Shown: piece after piece, positions 51,779 through 61,107 of the stretch | Position numbering within the stretch: the stretch's first letter is position 1 | Layout: every line of letters begins with the position of its first letter | Assembly (NCBI RefSeq): GCF_014775655.1 | Contig: NZ_CP061274.1 | Span: forward strand, 1,798,001-1,862,000 | Source of the DNA: Clavibacter zhangzhiyongii | GTDB taxonomy: Bacteria; Actinomycetota; Actinomycetes; Actinomycetales; Microbacteriaceae | Length of the DNA stretch: 64,000 nucleotides | Direction: 5' to 3' | Made by a program: the position numbers and the translations under genes | Notes under the pieces: generated by a model | What the model was told of the DNA's origin: nothing | What the model saw: the letters and a program-made list of their open reading frames with translations, nothing else | Databases searched by the model: none

Positions 51779-53845
51779 TCAGGACAGGTGCCCGGCCTTC
51801 TCCATCTGACGGAGCTCGCGCTTGAGGTCGCCCAGCTCGTCGCGGAGGCGCGCCGCCAGCTCGAACTTGAGCTCGCCCGCGGCCTGCAGCATCTGGTCGT
51901 TGAGGTCGGAGATGATGGTCTCCAGCTCGTTCGCCCCGGCGGCCGCCTTGCCCTCGCGACGGAGGTTCGGCGTGGGCGACCGCTTGCCGCCGCCGCGCCC
52001 CTCGAGCATCTTCTTCGTGTCCTCGCCCTCGCGCGCCAGGATCTCCGTGATGTCGGCGATGCGCTTGCGCAGCGGCGTTGGGTCGATGCCGTGCTCGGTG
52101 TTGTAGGCGACCTGCTTCTCGCGACGGCGGTCGGTCTCGTCGATGGCGCGCTTCATGCTGTCCGTGAGGACGTCGGCGTACATGTGCACCTCGCCCGAGA
52201 CGTTGCGCGCCGCGCGGCCGATGGTCTGGATGAGCGACGTGGACGAGCGGAGGAAGCCCTCCTTGTCGGCGTCGAGGATCGCGACGAGCGACACCTCCGG
52301 CAGGTCGAGGCCCTCGCGCAGCAGGTTGATGCCCACGAGCACGTCGTAGATGCCGGCGCGCAGCTCGCTGAGCAGCTCCACGCGGCGCAGGGTGTCGACG
52401 TCCGAGTGGAGGTACCGCACGCGCACGCCCGCCTCCGCGAAGTAGTCGGTGAGCTCCTCCGCCATCTTCTTCGTGAGCGTGGTGACGAGGATGCGCTCGT
52501 CCTTCTCCACGCGGATGCGGATCTGCTCGAGCAGGTCGTCGATCTGCCCCTTCGTGGGCTTGACCACGATGGCCGGGTCGATGAGGCCGGTGGGGCGGAT
52601 GATCTGCTCCACCACGCCGTCGCCCATGCCGAGCTCGTACTTGCCGGGCGTGGCCGACATGTAGACGGTCTGGCCGACGCGCTCGGTGAACTCGTTCCAC
52701 TTCAGCGGCCGGTTGTCGAGCGCGCTGGGCAGCCGGAAGCCGTGCTCCACGAGCGTGCGCTTGCGCGAGGAGTCGCCCTCGAACATGGCGCCGATCTGGG
52801 GGACGGTGACGTGCGACTCGTCGATGATGACGAGGAAGTCGTCCGGGAAGTAGTCGAGCAGGCAGTGCGGAGCCTCGCCCGCGTCGCGCCCGTCGATGTG
52901 GCGGGAGTAGTTCTCGATGCCGGAGCAGAAGCCGATCTGCTGCATCATCTCGATGTCGAAGTTGGTGCGCATGCGCAGGCGCTGGGCCTCGAGCAGCTTG
53001 CCCTCGCGCTCGAGCACGGCCAGCCGCTCCTCGAGCTCCTGCTGGATGGTGCCGATGGCGCGCTGCATGACCTCGGTCTCGGCCACGTAGTGCGATCCCG
53101 GGAAGACGGAGACCGAGTCCATCTTGCGGACCACGTCGCCCGTGAGCGGGTGCAGCGTGTAGAGCGCCTCGATCTCGTCGCCGAACATCTCGATGCGGAT
53201 GGCCAGCTCCTCGTACATCGGGATGATCTCGATGGTGTCGCCGCGCACGCGGAAGTTGCCGCGGGAGAAGTCGACGTCGTTGCGCTGGTACTGCATGGAG
53301 ACGAACTTGCGGATGAGCGTGTCGCGGTTGATCTGCATGCCCACCTGGAGCGCGACCATCGCGTTCATGTACTGCTCGGGCTGGCCGAGGCCGTAGATGC
53401 AGGAGACCGTGCTCACCACCACCACGTCGCGGCGGCTGAGCAGCGAGTTCGTGGTGGAGTGGCGGAGGCGCTCGACCTCGGCGTTGACCGACGAGTCCTT
53501 CTCGATGAAGGTGTCCGTCTGCGGGACGTACGCCTCCGGCTGGTAGTAGTCGTAGTACGAGACGAAGTACTCGACGGCGTTGTCCGGCATGAGCTCGCGG
53601 AACTCGGTGGCGAGCTGGGCGGCCAGGGTCTTGTTGTGGGCGAGGATGAGCGTCGGCCGCTGGACCTTCTCGATGAGCCAGGCCGCGGTGGCCGACTTGC
53701 CGGTGCCCGTGGCGCCGAGCAGCACCACGTCGGGTTCGCCGGCGTTCACGCGCCCTGCCAGCTCGGCGATGGCCGTGGGCTGGTCGCCGCTCGGGGAGTA
53801 CTCGCTGACGACCTTGAACGGGCGCACGGACCGGGTGGGCTGCAT
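51779..53845 (-). CDS. uvrB: Excinuclease ABC subunit B
   Basis: Helicase-like core of excision repair that verifies damage; 688 residues. Walker A is GATGTGKS (44-51), followed by the damage-probing beta-hairpin ([18 protein letters not shown]), DESHV (DEAD-type box), MSATPG, the motif VI helix [14 protein letters not shown], and the C-terminal UVR domain ([18 protein letters not shown]) that contacts UvrC. The ATG is preceded 7 nt upstream by TAGACT, whose first three bases are the coaE stop. Probably leaderless. Confidence 0.97.
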   Translation of the reverse strand: MQPTRSVRPFKVVSEYSPSGDQPTAIAELAGRVNAGEPDVVLLGATGTGKSATAAWLIEKVQRPTLILAHNKTLAAQLATEFRELMPDNAVEYFVSYYDYYQPEAYVPQTDTFIEKDSSVNAEVERLRHSTTNSLLSRRDVVVVSTVSCIYGLGQPEQYMNAMVALQVGMQINRDTLIRKFVSMQYQRNDVDFSRGNFRVRGDTIEIIPMYEELAIRIEMFGDEIEALYTLHPLTGDVVRKMDSVSVFPGSHYVAETEVMQRAIGTIQQELEERLAVLEREGKLLEAQRLRMRTNFDIEMMQQIGFCSGIENYSRHIDGRDAGEAPHCLLDYFPDDFLVIIDESHVTVPQIGAMFEGDSSRKRTLVEHGFRLPSALDNRPLKWNEFTERVGQTVYMSATPGKYELGMGDGVVEQIIRPTGLIDPAIVVKPTKGQIDDLLEQIRIRVEKDERILVTTLTKKMAEELTDYFAEAGVRVRYLHSDVDTLRRVELLSELRAGIYDVLVGINLLREGLDLPEVSLVAILDADKEGFLRSSTSLIQTIGRAARNVSGEVHMYADVLTDSMKRAIDETDRRREKQVAYNTEHGIDPTPLRKRIADITEILAREGEDTKKMLEGRGGGKRSPTPNLRREGKAAAGANELETIISDLNDQMLQAAGELKFELAARLRDELGDLKRELRQMEKAGHLS

Positions 53846-53852
53846 GCCTCCG

Positions 53853-53858
53853 AGTCTA
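53853..53858 (-). promoter_or_regulatory. Leaderless-type -10 box of uvrB, overlapping the coaE stop
   Basis: TAGACT on the minus strand, 7 nt before the uvrB ATG. Its first three bases are the TAG stop of coaE. The GGAGG in the spacer is too close to the start to act as a ribosome site. Confidence 0.5.
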
Positions 53859-54470
53859 CGAGCGGCCTCCGACACCGCTGGACAGGTTCGCCCAGAGCCG
53901 ATCCGTCTGCGCGAGCGTCGACGCCAGCGAGACGCCGGAGTCGATGACGTCGTCGGCGACGGCGAGGCGGTCCTCGTCGGAGGACTGCGACGCGATGCGC
54001 CGCTCGGCCTCCTCGACCGGCATGCCGCGGAGCTCGACGAGGCGGCGGATCCGCTCATCGCGCGGCGCGTGCACCACGACGATCCGGTCGAACTCGTCGA
54101 CGCGGCCGGACTCGACGAGGAGCGGGATGTCGTACACGACGACCGCGTCGGGATCCGCCTCCCCCGCCTCGGCCATGCGGCGGGCGGAGAGCGCGCGGAC
54201 GGCGGGGTGCGTGATGGCCTCGAGGTCGCGTCGGGCGTCCGGGTCCTGGAACACGATCGCGCCGAGGGCCGGCCGGTCGAGCGTGCCGTCGGCGGCGATG
54301 ACCCCGGAGCCGAAGCGCCGGGCGATCTCCGCCAGCGCCGGCGTCCCCGGCTCGACGACCTCGCGGGCGAGCCGGTCGGCGTCGATGCGCACCGCCCCGA
54401 GCTCCGCCAGCCGGTCGGCCACCACCGTCTTGCCCGCGGCGATGCCGCCCGTCAGTCCGATCACGCGCAT
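53856..54470 (-). CDS. coaE: Dephospho-CoA kinase
   Basis: Last enzyme of coenzyme A synthesis, phosphorylating the ribose 3'-OH. The 204-residue protein has a P-loop [11 protein letters not shown] (5-15), the [12 protein letters not shown] lid region, and [13 protein letters not shown]. The C-terminal fusion seen in mycobacterial CoaE is absent. The ATG is preceded by TAGGCT and the 6 nt spacer GGATCC, with no ribosome site. It sits between rpsA and uvrB as in many actinobacteria. Confidence 0.93.
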   Translation of the reverse strand: MRVIGLTGGIAAGKTVVADRLAELGAVRIDADRLAREVVEPGTPALAEIARRFGSGVIAADGTLDRPALGAIVFQDPDARRDLEAITHPAVRALSARRMAEAGEADPDAVVVYDIPLLVESGRVDEFDRIVVVHAPRDERIRRLVELRGMPVEEAERRIASQSSDEDRLAVADDVIDSGVSLASTLAQTDRLWANLSSGVGGRS

Positions 54471-54476
54471 GGATCC

Positions 54477-54482
54477 AGCCTA
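54477..54482 (-). promoter_or_regulatory. Leaderless-type -10 box of coaE
   Basis: TAGGCT on the minus strand with a 6 nt spacer (GGATCC) before the ATG. Confidence 0.5.
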
Positions 54483-54502
54483 GGCGGGCGGCTCCTCCGG
54501 GA

Positions 54503-54545
54503 ACGACGGAGGCCGCCCTCCCCGAAGGAAGAGCGGCCTCGTCGT
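54503..54545. terminator. Terminator of rpsA
   Basis: ACGAC-G-GAGGCCGC (54503-54516) pairs with GCGGCCTC-GTCGT (54533-54545) with a single bulged base. It lies 13 bp after the rpsA stop and before the coaE promoter. Confidence 0.7.
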
Positions 54546-54558
54546 GGTGCGGGTGGGA

Positions 54559-56013
54559 CTACTTCGAGCTGGACAGCTTCTCGCGCAGGGCGGCGAGGCT
54601 CTCGTCGTCCGCCAGCGTGCCGGCGCCCGTCGAGTCGCTCGTGAAGCCGGGGCCGGCGGACGTGATGCCCGTGTCGGCCGCCTCGGCCTCGGCTGCTGCC
54701 GCGACCTGCTTCTTGTGGGCCTCCCAGCGGGCCTGAGCGGCGGCGTACTGCTGCTCCCAGGTCTCGCGCTGGGCCTCGAAGCCCTCCTTCCACTCGTTGG
54801 TCTCCGGGTCGAAGCCCTCGGGGTACTTGTAGTTCCCCTGGTCGTCGTACTCGGTGAGCATGCCGTAGAGGGCGGGGTCGAACTCGGTGCCCTCGGGGTC
54901 GACGCCGTCATTGGCCTGCTTGAGGCTCAGCGAGATGCGGCGGCGCTCGAGGTCGATGTCGATGACCTTGACGAACACCTCGTCGCCGACGGACACGACC
55001 TGCTCGGCGAGCTCGACGTGCTTGCCGGAGAGCTCCGAGATGTGCACGAGGCCCTCGATGCCCTCGGCCACGCGGACGAACGCACCGAACGGCACCAGCT
55101 TGGTGACCTTGCCGGGCGCGACCTGGCCGATGGCGTGCGTGCGGGCGAAGACCTGCCACGGGTCCTCCTGCGTCGCCTTGAGCGACAGCGAGACGCGCTC
55201 GCGGTCCAGGTCGACCTCGAGGATCTCGACGGTCACCTCCTGGCCCACCTCGACGACCTCGCTGGCGTGCTCGATGTGCTTCCAGCTGAGCTCGGAGACG
55301 TGCACGAGGCCGTCGACGCCGCCCAGGTCCACGAACGCACCGAAGTTGACGATCGAGGAGACCACGCCCTTGCGGACCTGGCCCTTCTGGAGGTTGTTGA
55401 GGAACGTGCTGCGGCTCTCGGACTGCGTCTGCTCGAGGAGCGCACGGCGCGACAGGACCACGTTGTTGCGGTTCTTGTCGAGCTCGAGGATCTTGGCCTC
55501 GATCTCCTGGCCGAGGTACGGCGTGAGGTCGCGGACGCGGCGCAGCTCGATGAGCGAGGCCGGGAGGAAGCCGCGGAGGCCGATGTCCACGATGAGGCCG
55601 CCCTTGACGACCTCGATGACGGTGCCGGTGACGACGCCGTCGGACTCCTTGATCTTCTCCACGTCGCCCCACGCACGCTCGTACTGCGCGCGCTTCTTCG
55701 ACAGGATCAGACGGCCTTCCTTGTCCTCCTTCTGGAGGACGAGGGCCTCGACGGTGTCGCCGACCTTGACGACCTCCGTGGGGTCGACGTCGTGCTTGAT
55801 CGACAGCTCACGCGAGGGGATGACGCCCTCGGTCTTGTAGCCGACGTCGATCAGGACCTCGTCCCGATCGATCTTCACGACGGTGCCCTCGATGAGGTCT
55901 CCGTCGTTGAAGAACTTCAGTGTCTTCTCGACCGCGGCGAGGAAGTCCTCAGCAGATCCGATGTCGTTGATCGCGACCTGCTTGGGCGCCTTGTCGGTCG
56001 TTGCGATTGTCAT
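54559..56013 (-). CDS. rpsA: 30S ribosomal protein S1
   Basis: RNA-binding ribosomal protein that helps recruit structured mRNAs; 484 residues. Four S1 (OB-fold) domains at about 37-107, 125-190, 211-279 and 296-365, each with GxV and the closing LS motif. The C-terminal 115 residues are acidic and Trp/Gln-rich, ending LREKLSSSK, the actinobacterial type of tail. The ATG has GGAG 10 nt upstream. The long leader (about 100 nt) leaves room for autoregulation. Confidence 0.96.
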   Translation of the reverse strand: MTIATTDKAPKQVAINDIGSAEDFLAAVEKTLKFFNDGDLIEGTVVKIDRDEVLIDVGYKTEGVIPSRELSIKHDVDPTEVVKVGDTVEALVLQKEDKEGRLILSKKRAQYERAWGDVEKIKESDGVVTGTVIEVVKGGLIVDIGLRGFLPASLIELRRVRDLTPYLGQEIEAKILELDKNRNNVVLSRRALLEQTQSESRSTFLNNLQKGQVRKGVVSSIVNFGAFVDLGGVDGLVHVSELSWKHIEHASEVVEVGQEVTVEILEVDLDRERVSLSLKATQEDPWQVFARTHAIGQVAPGKVTKLVPFGAFVRVAEGIEGLVHISELSGKHVELAEQVVSVGDEVFVKVIDIDLERRRISLSLKQANDGVDPEGTEFDPALYGMLTEYDDQGNYKYPEGFDPETNEWKEGFEAQRETWEQQYAAAQARWEAHKKQVAAAAEAEAADTGITSAGPGFTSDSTGAGTLADDESLAALREKLSSSK

Positions 56014-56118
56014 GTAGTTAGTGCTCCAGGATGGGCATGAATAAGGCCGCTGGCGCGGACCCGCGCGGGTACCGGTCGAGCGGCGGACGGATGGGTCGTC
56101 GCAGAAGTGCGACAGTCG

Positions 56119-56148
56119 ATCTTAGACCCGGCCCGGGAGCGGGGACAA
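56119..56148 (-). promoter_or_regulatory. Promoter of rpsA
   Basis: Minus strand: -35 TTGTCC (56143-56148), 18 bp spacer, -10 TAAGAT (56119-56124). It is one of the few promoters here with a recognisable -35. Predicted start is near 56112. Confidence 0.5.
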
Positions 56149-56149
56149 C

Positions 56150-56184
56150 CGCGCCGCGCGGGCCGGAGCGGACCGCGCGGCGCG
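56150..56184. terminator. Terminator of the EIIA-DUF885 unit
   Basis: CGCGCCGCGCGG (56150-56161) pairs with CCGCGCGGCGCG (56173-56184) around an 11 nt loop, 12 bp after the DUF885 gene stop. Confidence 0.65.
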
Positions 56185-56196
56185 AGGGCCGACGCC

Positions 56197-57876
56197 TCAG
56201 CGGAGGACGGCCGCGCGGAGGGTGTCGAGGCCGACTCCCCCGACGTCGAGCGCGCGGCGGTGGAACTCGCGGATGTCGAACGCGTCGCCCTCGCGGCGGC
56301 GGGTCTCGTCGCGGAGGTCCTCCCAGATGCGCTGCCCCACCTTGTAGGACGGGGCCTGGCCCGGCCAGCCGAGGTAGCGGTTGACCTCGAAGCGCACGAA
56401 GGACGGGTCCATGTTGACGTTGCGGCCCATGAAGTCGAACGCGTACTCCGCGTCCCACGCGGCCTCGCCGTCGGGGCGGGTCTTGCCGAGGTGCACGCCG
56501 ATGTCGAGCACGACGCGGGCGGCCCGCATGCGCTGGCCGTCGAGCATGCCGAGGCGGTCGGCGGGGTCGTCGAGGTAGCCGAGCTCCTGCATCAGGCGCT
56601 CGGCGTAGAGGGCCCAGCCCTCCGCGTGGCCCGACGTGCCGGCGAAGCGGCGCCATGTGTTGAGCTCGGCCTTGTTGTAGGTGGCCTGCGCGATCTGCAG
56701 GTGGTGGCCCGGGACGCCCTCGTGGTAGACGGTGGTCAGCTCGCGCCAGGTGTCGAACTCGGTGACGCCTTCGGGCACCGACCACCACATCCGGCCGGGG
56801 CGGCTGAAGTCGTCCGCCGGGCCGGAGTAGTAGATGCCGCCCTCCTGCGTGGGCGCGATCATGCACTCGAGCGCGCGGATCTCCTCGGGGATGTCGAAGT
56901 GCGTGCGGCCGAGCTCCTCGACGGCGCGGTCGCTCGTCTCCTGCATCCAGGCGCGGAGGGCGTCGGTGCCGTGGAGCTTGCGGGACGCGTCGCCGTCGAG
57001 GTGCGCGATGGCCTCCAGCACGCTGGCGCCGGGGAGGATCTCGCGGGCGATGGACTCCTGCTCCTCCACCATGCGCGCCAGCTCGCCGACGCCCCACTCG
57101 TAGGTCTCGTCGAGGTCGACCTCGGCGCCGAGGAACGAGCGGGAGCGGAGCGCGTACTGCTCGCGGCCGACGGCGTCGACGTCACGGCCGGCGGGCTCCA
57201 GCTCCGAGCCGAGGAACGAGGCGAGGCGCTCGTAGGCCGCCCGGGCCTCCTCGGCGCGCGCACCGAGGTCCTGGCGGAGGGAGACGGGCAGCTCGCCCGC
57301 GTCGGGGCGCGCCTCCGCGGCGAAGGCGCGGAAGAAGCCGTCGGGGGCGGCCTGGCGCTCGACCTGGCCGAGCACCTCGCGGATCTGCCGCTTGGCGGGG
57401 ACCTGGCCGCGGCGGACGCCCTCGCGGAGGGTCTCGATGTAGCCGTCGACGGCACCGGCGACGTTGCCGAGGCGCGTGGCGACGTGCGCCCAGTCGTCCT
57501 CGGTCGCCGTCGGCGAGATGTCGAAGACCTCGCGGATGCCCTGCGCGGGCGACGCGATGACGTTGAGGTCGGAGAGGTGGACGCCCGCGTCGTGCATCTC
57601 GACGTCGAGCTCCAGCTCGCGCGTGAGGTCCATGCGCGTGACCTCGTCGACGGCGTCGACGGGCGTCGCCGCCGCGAGCCGACGGACGACCGCGCGGGCC
57701 GCCTCGGCGTGCGCGGCGTGGCCCGCGGGCGACGTGTCGCCGTACTCGCCCTCGCGCCCGGGACGGCCGAGGTAGACGCGCTCCTCGGGGTGCAGGTCGA
57801 GCGAGGCGTCGATCCACCCCTCGGCGATGCGGTCGATGTCCGTCTGCGGTCGGGGTGCCCTCGGCGTCGTCGTCAT
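56197..57876 (-). CDS. DUF885 family protein, probable metallopeptidase
   Basis: Protein of 559 residues. It has a zinc-site-like YHEGVPGHHLQ in the C-terminal half (about residues 391-401) followed by GHAEGWALYAERLM, the paired motifs of the DUF885 family, which structurally resembles M3/M32-type zinc carboxypeptidases. No signal peptide, so probably cytoplasmic. Its start overlaps the EIIA stop (ATGA) and also has a TACGGT box 6 nt upstream, so it may be translated both as a coupled gene and from a leaderless message. Substrate unknown. Confidence 0.82.
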   Translation of the reverse strand: MTTTPRAPRPQTDIDRIAEGWIDASLDLHPEERVYLGRPGREGEYGDTSPAGHAAHAEAARAVVRRLAAATPVDAVDEVTRMDLTRELELDVEMHDAGVHLSDLNVIASPAQGIREVFDISPTATEDDWAHVATRLGNVAGAVDGYIETLREGVRRGQVPAKRQIREVLGQVERQAAPDGFFRAFAAEARPDAGELPVSLRQDLGARAEEARAAYERLASFLGSELEPAGRDVDAVGREQYALRSRSFLGAEVDLDETYEWGVGELARMVEEQESIAREILPGASVLEAIAHLDGDASRKLHGTDALRAWMQETSDRAVEELGRTHFDIPEEIRALECMIAPTQEGGIYYSGPADDFSRPGRMWWSVPEGVTEFDTWRELTTVYHEGVPGHHLQIAQATYNKAELNTWRRFAGTSGHAEGWALYAERLMQELGYLDDPADRLGMLDGQRMRAARVVLDIGVHLGKTRPDGEAAWDAEYAFDFMGRNVNMDPSFVRFEVNRYLGWPGQAPSYKVGQRIWEDLRDETRRREGDAFDIREFHRRALDVGGVGLDTLRAAVLR

Positions 57877-58331
57877 GCCTCGACCGTACCGGCTCCCAGG
57901 AGAGACCGGACGGTCGCGGGATCCGTGGCGCCGCGCAGCTGCTCGGCCCGCACGGGGTCGAGCAGGATCTCCGCGAGCCGCGACAGCAGGGCGATGTGGC
58001 CGCCGCCGGTCGCCGCGATGCCGACGACGATGCGCACGTCGTGGCCGTCCCAGTCGACGCCGTCGGGCAGGCGCAGGACGCTCAGGGCGTCGGCCTTGAC
58101 GAGGTCGCGGCCGGCGGCGAGCGTGCCGTGGGGCACCGCGACGCCCTCGCCCACGAAGGTCGACACCGAGCGCTCCCGCTCGACCATCGCGTCCACGTAG
58201 CCGGGCTCGACGGCGCCGGCCTCGACGAGCGCCTCGCCCGCCTGGCGGATCGCCGCCTCGCGGTCGGCGGCGCGGGCGTCGAGCCGGATGGAGCCGTCCG
58301 CGAGGAGGTCCGAGAGTCGTGCGTTCGTCAT
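57873..58331 (-). CDS. PTS EIIA component, mannitol/fructose type (orphan)
   Basis: Phosphocarrier domain of 152 residues that takes phosphate from HPr on a histidine. The active His68 lies in GVAVPHGT (63-70), matching EIIA of the mannitol/fructose/nitrogen family. No EIIB, EIIC, HPr or sugar-kinase gene lies near, so it either serves a transporter encoded elsewhere or is a regulatory EIIA. The ATG has GAGGAG 10 nt upstream. It lies 37 bp after the polA stop on the same strand and overlaps the DUF885 gene. Confidence 0.85.
   Translation of the reverse strand: MTNARLSDLLADGSIRLDARAADREAAIRQAGEALVEAGAVEPGYVDAMVERERSVSTFVGEGVAVPHGTLAAGRDLVKADALSVLRLPDGVDWDGHDVRIVVGIAATGGGHIALLSRLAEILLDPVRAEQLRGATDPATVRSLLGAGTVEA
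57883..57888 (-). promoter_or_regulatory. Possible internal leaderless -10 box of the DUF885 gene
   Basis: TACGGT on the minus strand, inside the last codons of the EIIA gene, 6 nt before the DUF885 ATG. Weaker than the other cases because translational coupling is an alternative. Confidence 0.35.
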
Positions 58332-58368
58332 GCGCTGGTGCTCCTCGTGCTGGGTGGATGGGGCTCGG

Positions 58369-61053
58369 TCAGTGCGCGGCGGCGGCCCACGAGTCGCCGC
58401 GGCCGACCTGCACCTCGAGCGGCACCCGGAGGTCGGCGGCGTGCGCCATGCGGTCGGTGACGATGCCCTCGAGCGCGTCCCACTCCCCCGCGGCGACCTC
58501 GAGGATGAGCTCGTCGTGCACCTGCAGGAGCACGCGCGAGGCCATGCCGCGCTCCTGCATGTCGGCCTCGATGCGGATCATCGCGATCTTCATGATGTCG
58601 GCGGCGGACCCCTGGATGGGCGCGTTGAGAGCCGCCCGCTCCGCGTTGTCGCGCAGCACGCGGTTGGGGCTCGTCAGGTCGGGGAACGGGCGGCGGCGGC
58701 CGAAGATCGTCTCGGTGTACCCGGCGGCCCGGGCCTCCTCGACCACCTGGCGCAGGTAGTCGCGCACGGAGCCGAAGCGCGCGAAGTAGTCGGTCATGAG
58801 CTGCTTCGCCTCGGAGGACGGGATGCGCAGCTGCTTGGAGAGCCCGAATGCGCTCAGCCCGTACGCGAGGCCGTAGCTCATGGCCTTGACCTTGGTGCGC
58901 ATCTCGGCGCTGACCTCCGCCGGCTCGACGCCGAAGATGCGGGAGCCGACGAAGCGGTGCAGGTCCTCCCCCGCCGCGAACGCCTCGATGAGGCCCTCGT
59001 CGCCGGAGAGGTGCGCCATGATGCGCATCTCGATCTGCGAGTAGTCCGCCGTGAGCAGCGTCTCGTAGCCCTCGCCCACCCGGATGGCGCTGCGGATGCG
59101 GCGGCCCTCCTCCGTGCGGACCGGGATGTTCTGCAGGTTCGGGTTGTTCGAGGAGATGCGGCCGGTGGTCGTGCCGGTCTGCACGTACGTGGTGTGGATC
59201 CGCTCGTCGTCGCCGATGCCGCGCTCGAGCGTCTGGATGATCTGGCGGAGCTTGCTCGCGTCGCGGTGCTCGAGGAGCAGGTCGAGGAACGGGTGCGGGT
59301 TCGACGCCTGCAGGTCGGCCAGGGCCCCCGCGTCCGTGGAGAAGCCGGTCTTGTTGGCCCGCGTCTTCGGCATGCCGAGCTGGTCGAAGAGGACCTCCTG
59401 CAGCTGCTTGGGCGAGCCGAGGTTGATCTCCTTGCCGATCTCCGCGAAGGCGCGCTGCGCGAGGTCGGTGATGCGCTCCTGCAGCTGCGCCGACAGCTCG
59501 GCGAGGCCGGCGCGGTCGGTCGCGACGCCGCGGAGCTCCATCTCCACGAGCACGAGCAGCGTGGGCATCTCGATGTCGACGAGCACCCCGAGGGTCCGCT
59601 CGTCGAGCACCTCGCGGAGCGCGTGCTCCACGCGGAGCGTGTACCAGGCCTCGGTGGGCGCGGTGAGCGCCTCCGTCTCCGGGACGAGCTGGTTGGCGTC
59701 GGGCTCCGGCAGGTCCTCCAGCAGGTAGCGGCTGACGAGCGCGGCGAGCGTCTTGTCGGTGAAGCCGGGACGCAGCAGCCATCCGGCCACGAGCACGTCG
59801 AAGGCGAGGCCGGAGAACGCGAGGCCGGCGCGGCGCATGGCCTTCACCTGCACCTTGGCGTCCGACATGATCTTCGGCGCGTCGCTCGCGAGCCAGCGCT
59901 CGAACGGCGCGTAGTCGGCGCGCCCCTCCTGCCACGGCAGCGTGACCGACTCGGTCGCGCTCGCGAGGCCGAAGCCGACCGGCTTCCCGTCCTGCGTCTC
60001 GACCGTGAGCCCCAGGCCGTGGGGCGAGGCGGCGCTCTGCCGCTCGATCCACTTCGCCAGCTCCTCGTCGAGCAGCTGCTGGGCCTGCGGGGCCGCGGGC
60101 GCCGTGGACGGCTCCTGCTCGACGGCGCCGACGGGCGTGCCCTCGCTCGAGGCCGATGCGCCGGATCCCTCGAGCTTCAGCACGCGCTCGAGCAGCTGCT
60201 TGAACTCCAGCACCGCGAAGACCTCGCGGAGCGCGGGCTCGTCGATGGGCTTGCGCTCCAGGTCATCGGGGCCGAGCGGCAGCTCGACGTCGGTGAGGAG
60301 GCGGTTGAGGCGCCGGTTGCGGATGACGTTCTCGTACTGCGCCCGGAGGTTGTCGCCGACCTTGCCGGTGATCTCGTCGCGGTGCTCGATGACCGCGTCG
60401 AGCGAGCCGTACTGGTTGAGCCACTTGACCGCCGTCTTCGGGCCGACCTTGTCGACGCCGATGAGGTTGTCGCTGGTCTCGCCCACGAGCGCCGCGATGT
60501 CCGGGTACATCTCCGGCTGCACGCCGTACTTCTCGAACACCTTCTCGGCGTCGTAGCGCGTGAGCTGCGAGACGCCCTGCGTCGACGGGTAGAGCAGCGT
60601 GACGTCGTCGTTGACGAGCTGGATCGCGTCCCGGTCGCCCGAGACGACGAGCACCCGGTAGCCCTGCTCACGGCCCTGGGTGGCGAGGGTCGCGAGGATG
60701 TCGTCCGCCTCGTGGTCCTCCTTGGTGAGCGTGGGGATGTTCATGGTCTTCAGCGCCCGCTCGAGCAGCGGCACCTGGCCCGTGAACTCGGCCGGCGTCT
60801 CGCCGCGCGTGCCCTTGTACTCCGGGTACTCGCGCGTGCGGAACGAGAAGCGCGAGATGTCGAACGCGACGCCGACGTGCGTGGGCTTCTCCTTCTGCAG
60901 GAGGTTGATGAGCATCGCGATGAAGCCGTGCACGGCGTTCGTGTGCTGCCCCTCGCGGTTCTGGAAGCTCTCCGCCGGCAGGGCGTAGAAGGCCCGGAAC
61001 GCCAGGGAATGGCCGTCGATGACGAGGAGGGTAGGCTTTTCCGTGTTCGGCAC
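58369..61053 (-). CDS. polA: DNA polymerase I
   Basis: Repair and Okazaki-fragment polymerase of 894 residues. The N-terminal 5'-nuclease domain (about 1-300: DGHSLAFRAFYALP, VVSGDRDAIQLV) is followed by a 3'-5' exonuclease-like domain (about 330-500) and the family A polymerase with motif A DYSQIEMRIMAH, motif B RTKVKAMSYGLAYG and motif C QVHDEL. In the middle domain the first Asp of DxE is lost (LTVETQ) and NLKYD is degenerate, so proofreading is probably absent. The GTG start is 6 nt after TAGGCT with no ribosome site, hence leaderless. Confidence 0.96.
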   Translation of the reverse strand: MPNTEKPTLLVIDGHSLAFRAFYALPAESFQNREGQHTNAVHGFIAMLINLLQKEKPTHVGVAFDISRFSFRTREYPEYKGTRGETPAEFTGQVPLLERALKTMNIPTLTKEDHEADDILATLATQGREQGYRVLVVSGDRDAIQLVNDDVTLLYPSTQGVSQLTRYDAEKVFEKYGVQPEMYPDIAALVGETSDNLIGVDKVGPKTAVKWLNQYGSLDAVIEHRDEITGKVGDNLRAQYENVIRNRRLNRLLTDVELPLGPDDLERKPIDEPALREVFAVLEFKQLLERVLKLEGSGASASSEGTPVGAVEQEPSTAPAAPQAQQLLDEELAKWIERQSAASPHGLGLTVETQDGKPVGFGLASATESVTLPWQEGRADYAPFERWLASDAPKIMSDAKVQVKAMRRAGLAFSGLAFDVLVAGWLLRPGFTDKTLAALVSRYLLEDLPEPDANQLVPETEALTAPTEAWYTLRVEHALREVLDERTLGVLVDIEMPTLLVLVEMELRGVATDRAGLAELSAQLQERITDLAQRAFAEIGKEINLGSPKQLQEVLFDQLGMPKTRANKTGFSTDAGALADLQASNPHPFLDLLLEHRDASKLRQIIQTLERGIGDDERIHTTYVQTGTTTGRISSNNPNLQNIPVRTEEGRRIRSAIRVGEGYETLLTADYSQIEMRIMAHLSGDEGLIEAFAAGEDLHRFVGSRIFGVEPAEVSAEMRTKVKAMSYGLAYGLSAFGLSKQLRIPSSEAKQLMTDYFARFGSVRDYLRQVVEEARAAGYTETIFGRRRPFPDLTSPNRVLRDNAERAALNAPIQGSAADIMKIAMIRIEADMQERGMASRVLLQVHDELILEVAAGEWDALEGIVTDRMAHAADLRVPLEVQVGRGDSWAAAAH

Positions 61054-61059
61054 GGGTCC

Positions 61060-61065
61060 AGCCTA
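61060..61065 (-). promoter_or_regulatory. Leaderless-type -10 box of polA
   Basis: TAGGCT on the minus strand, 6 nt before the GTG start of polA. Confidence 0.5.
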
Positions 61066-61107
61066 TCGAGGGCTCCCGACCTCGGACCCGGCCTCGGAGG
61101 ATCGCCC

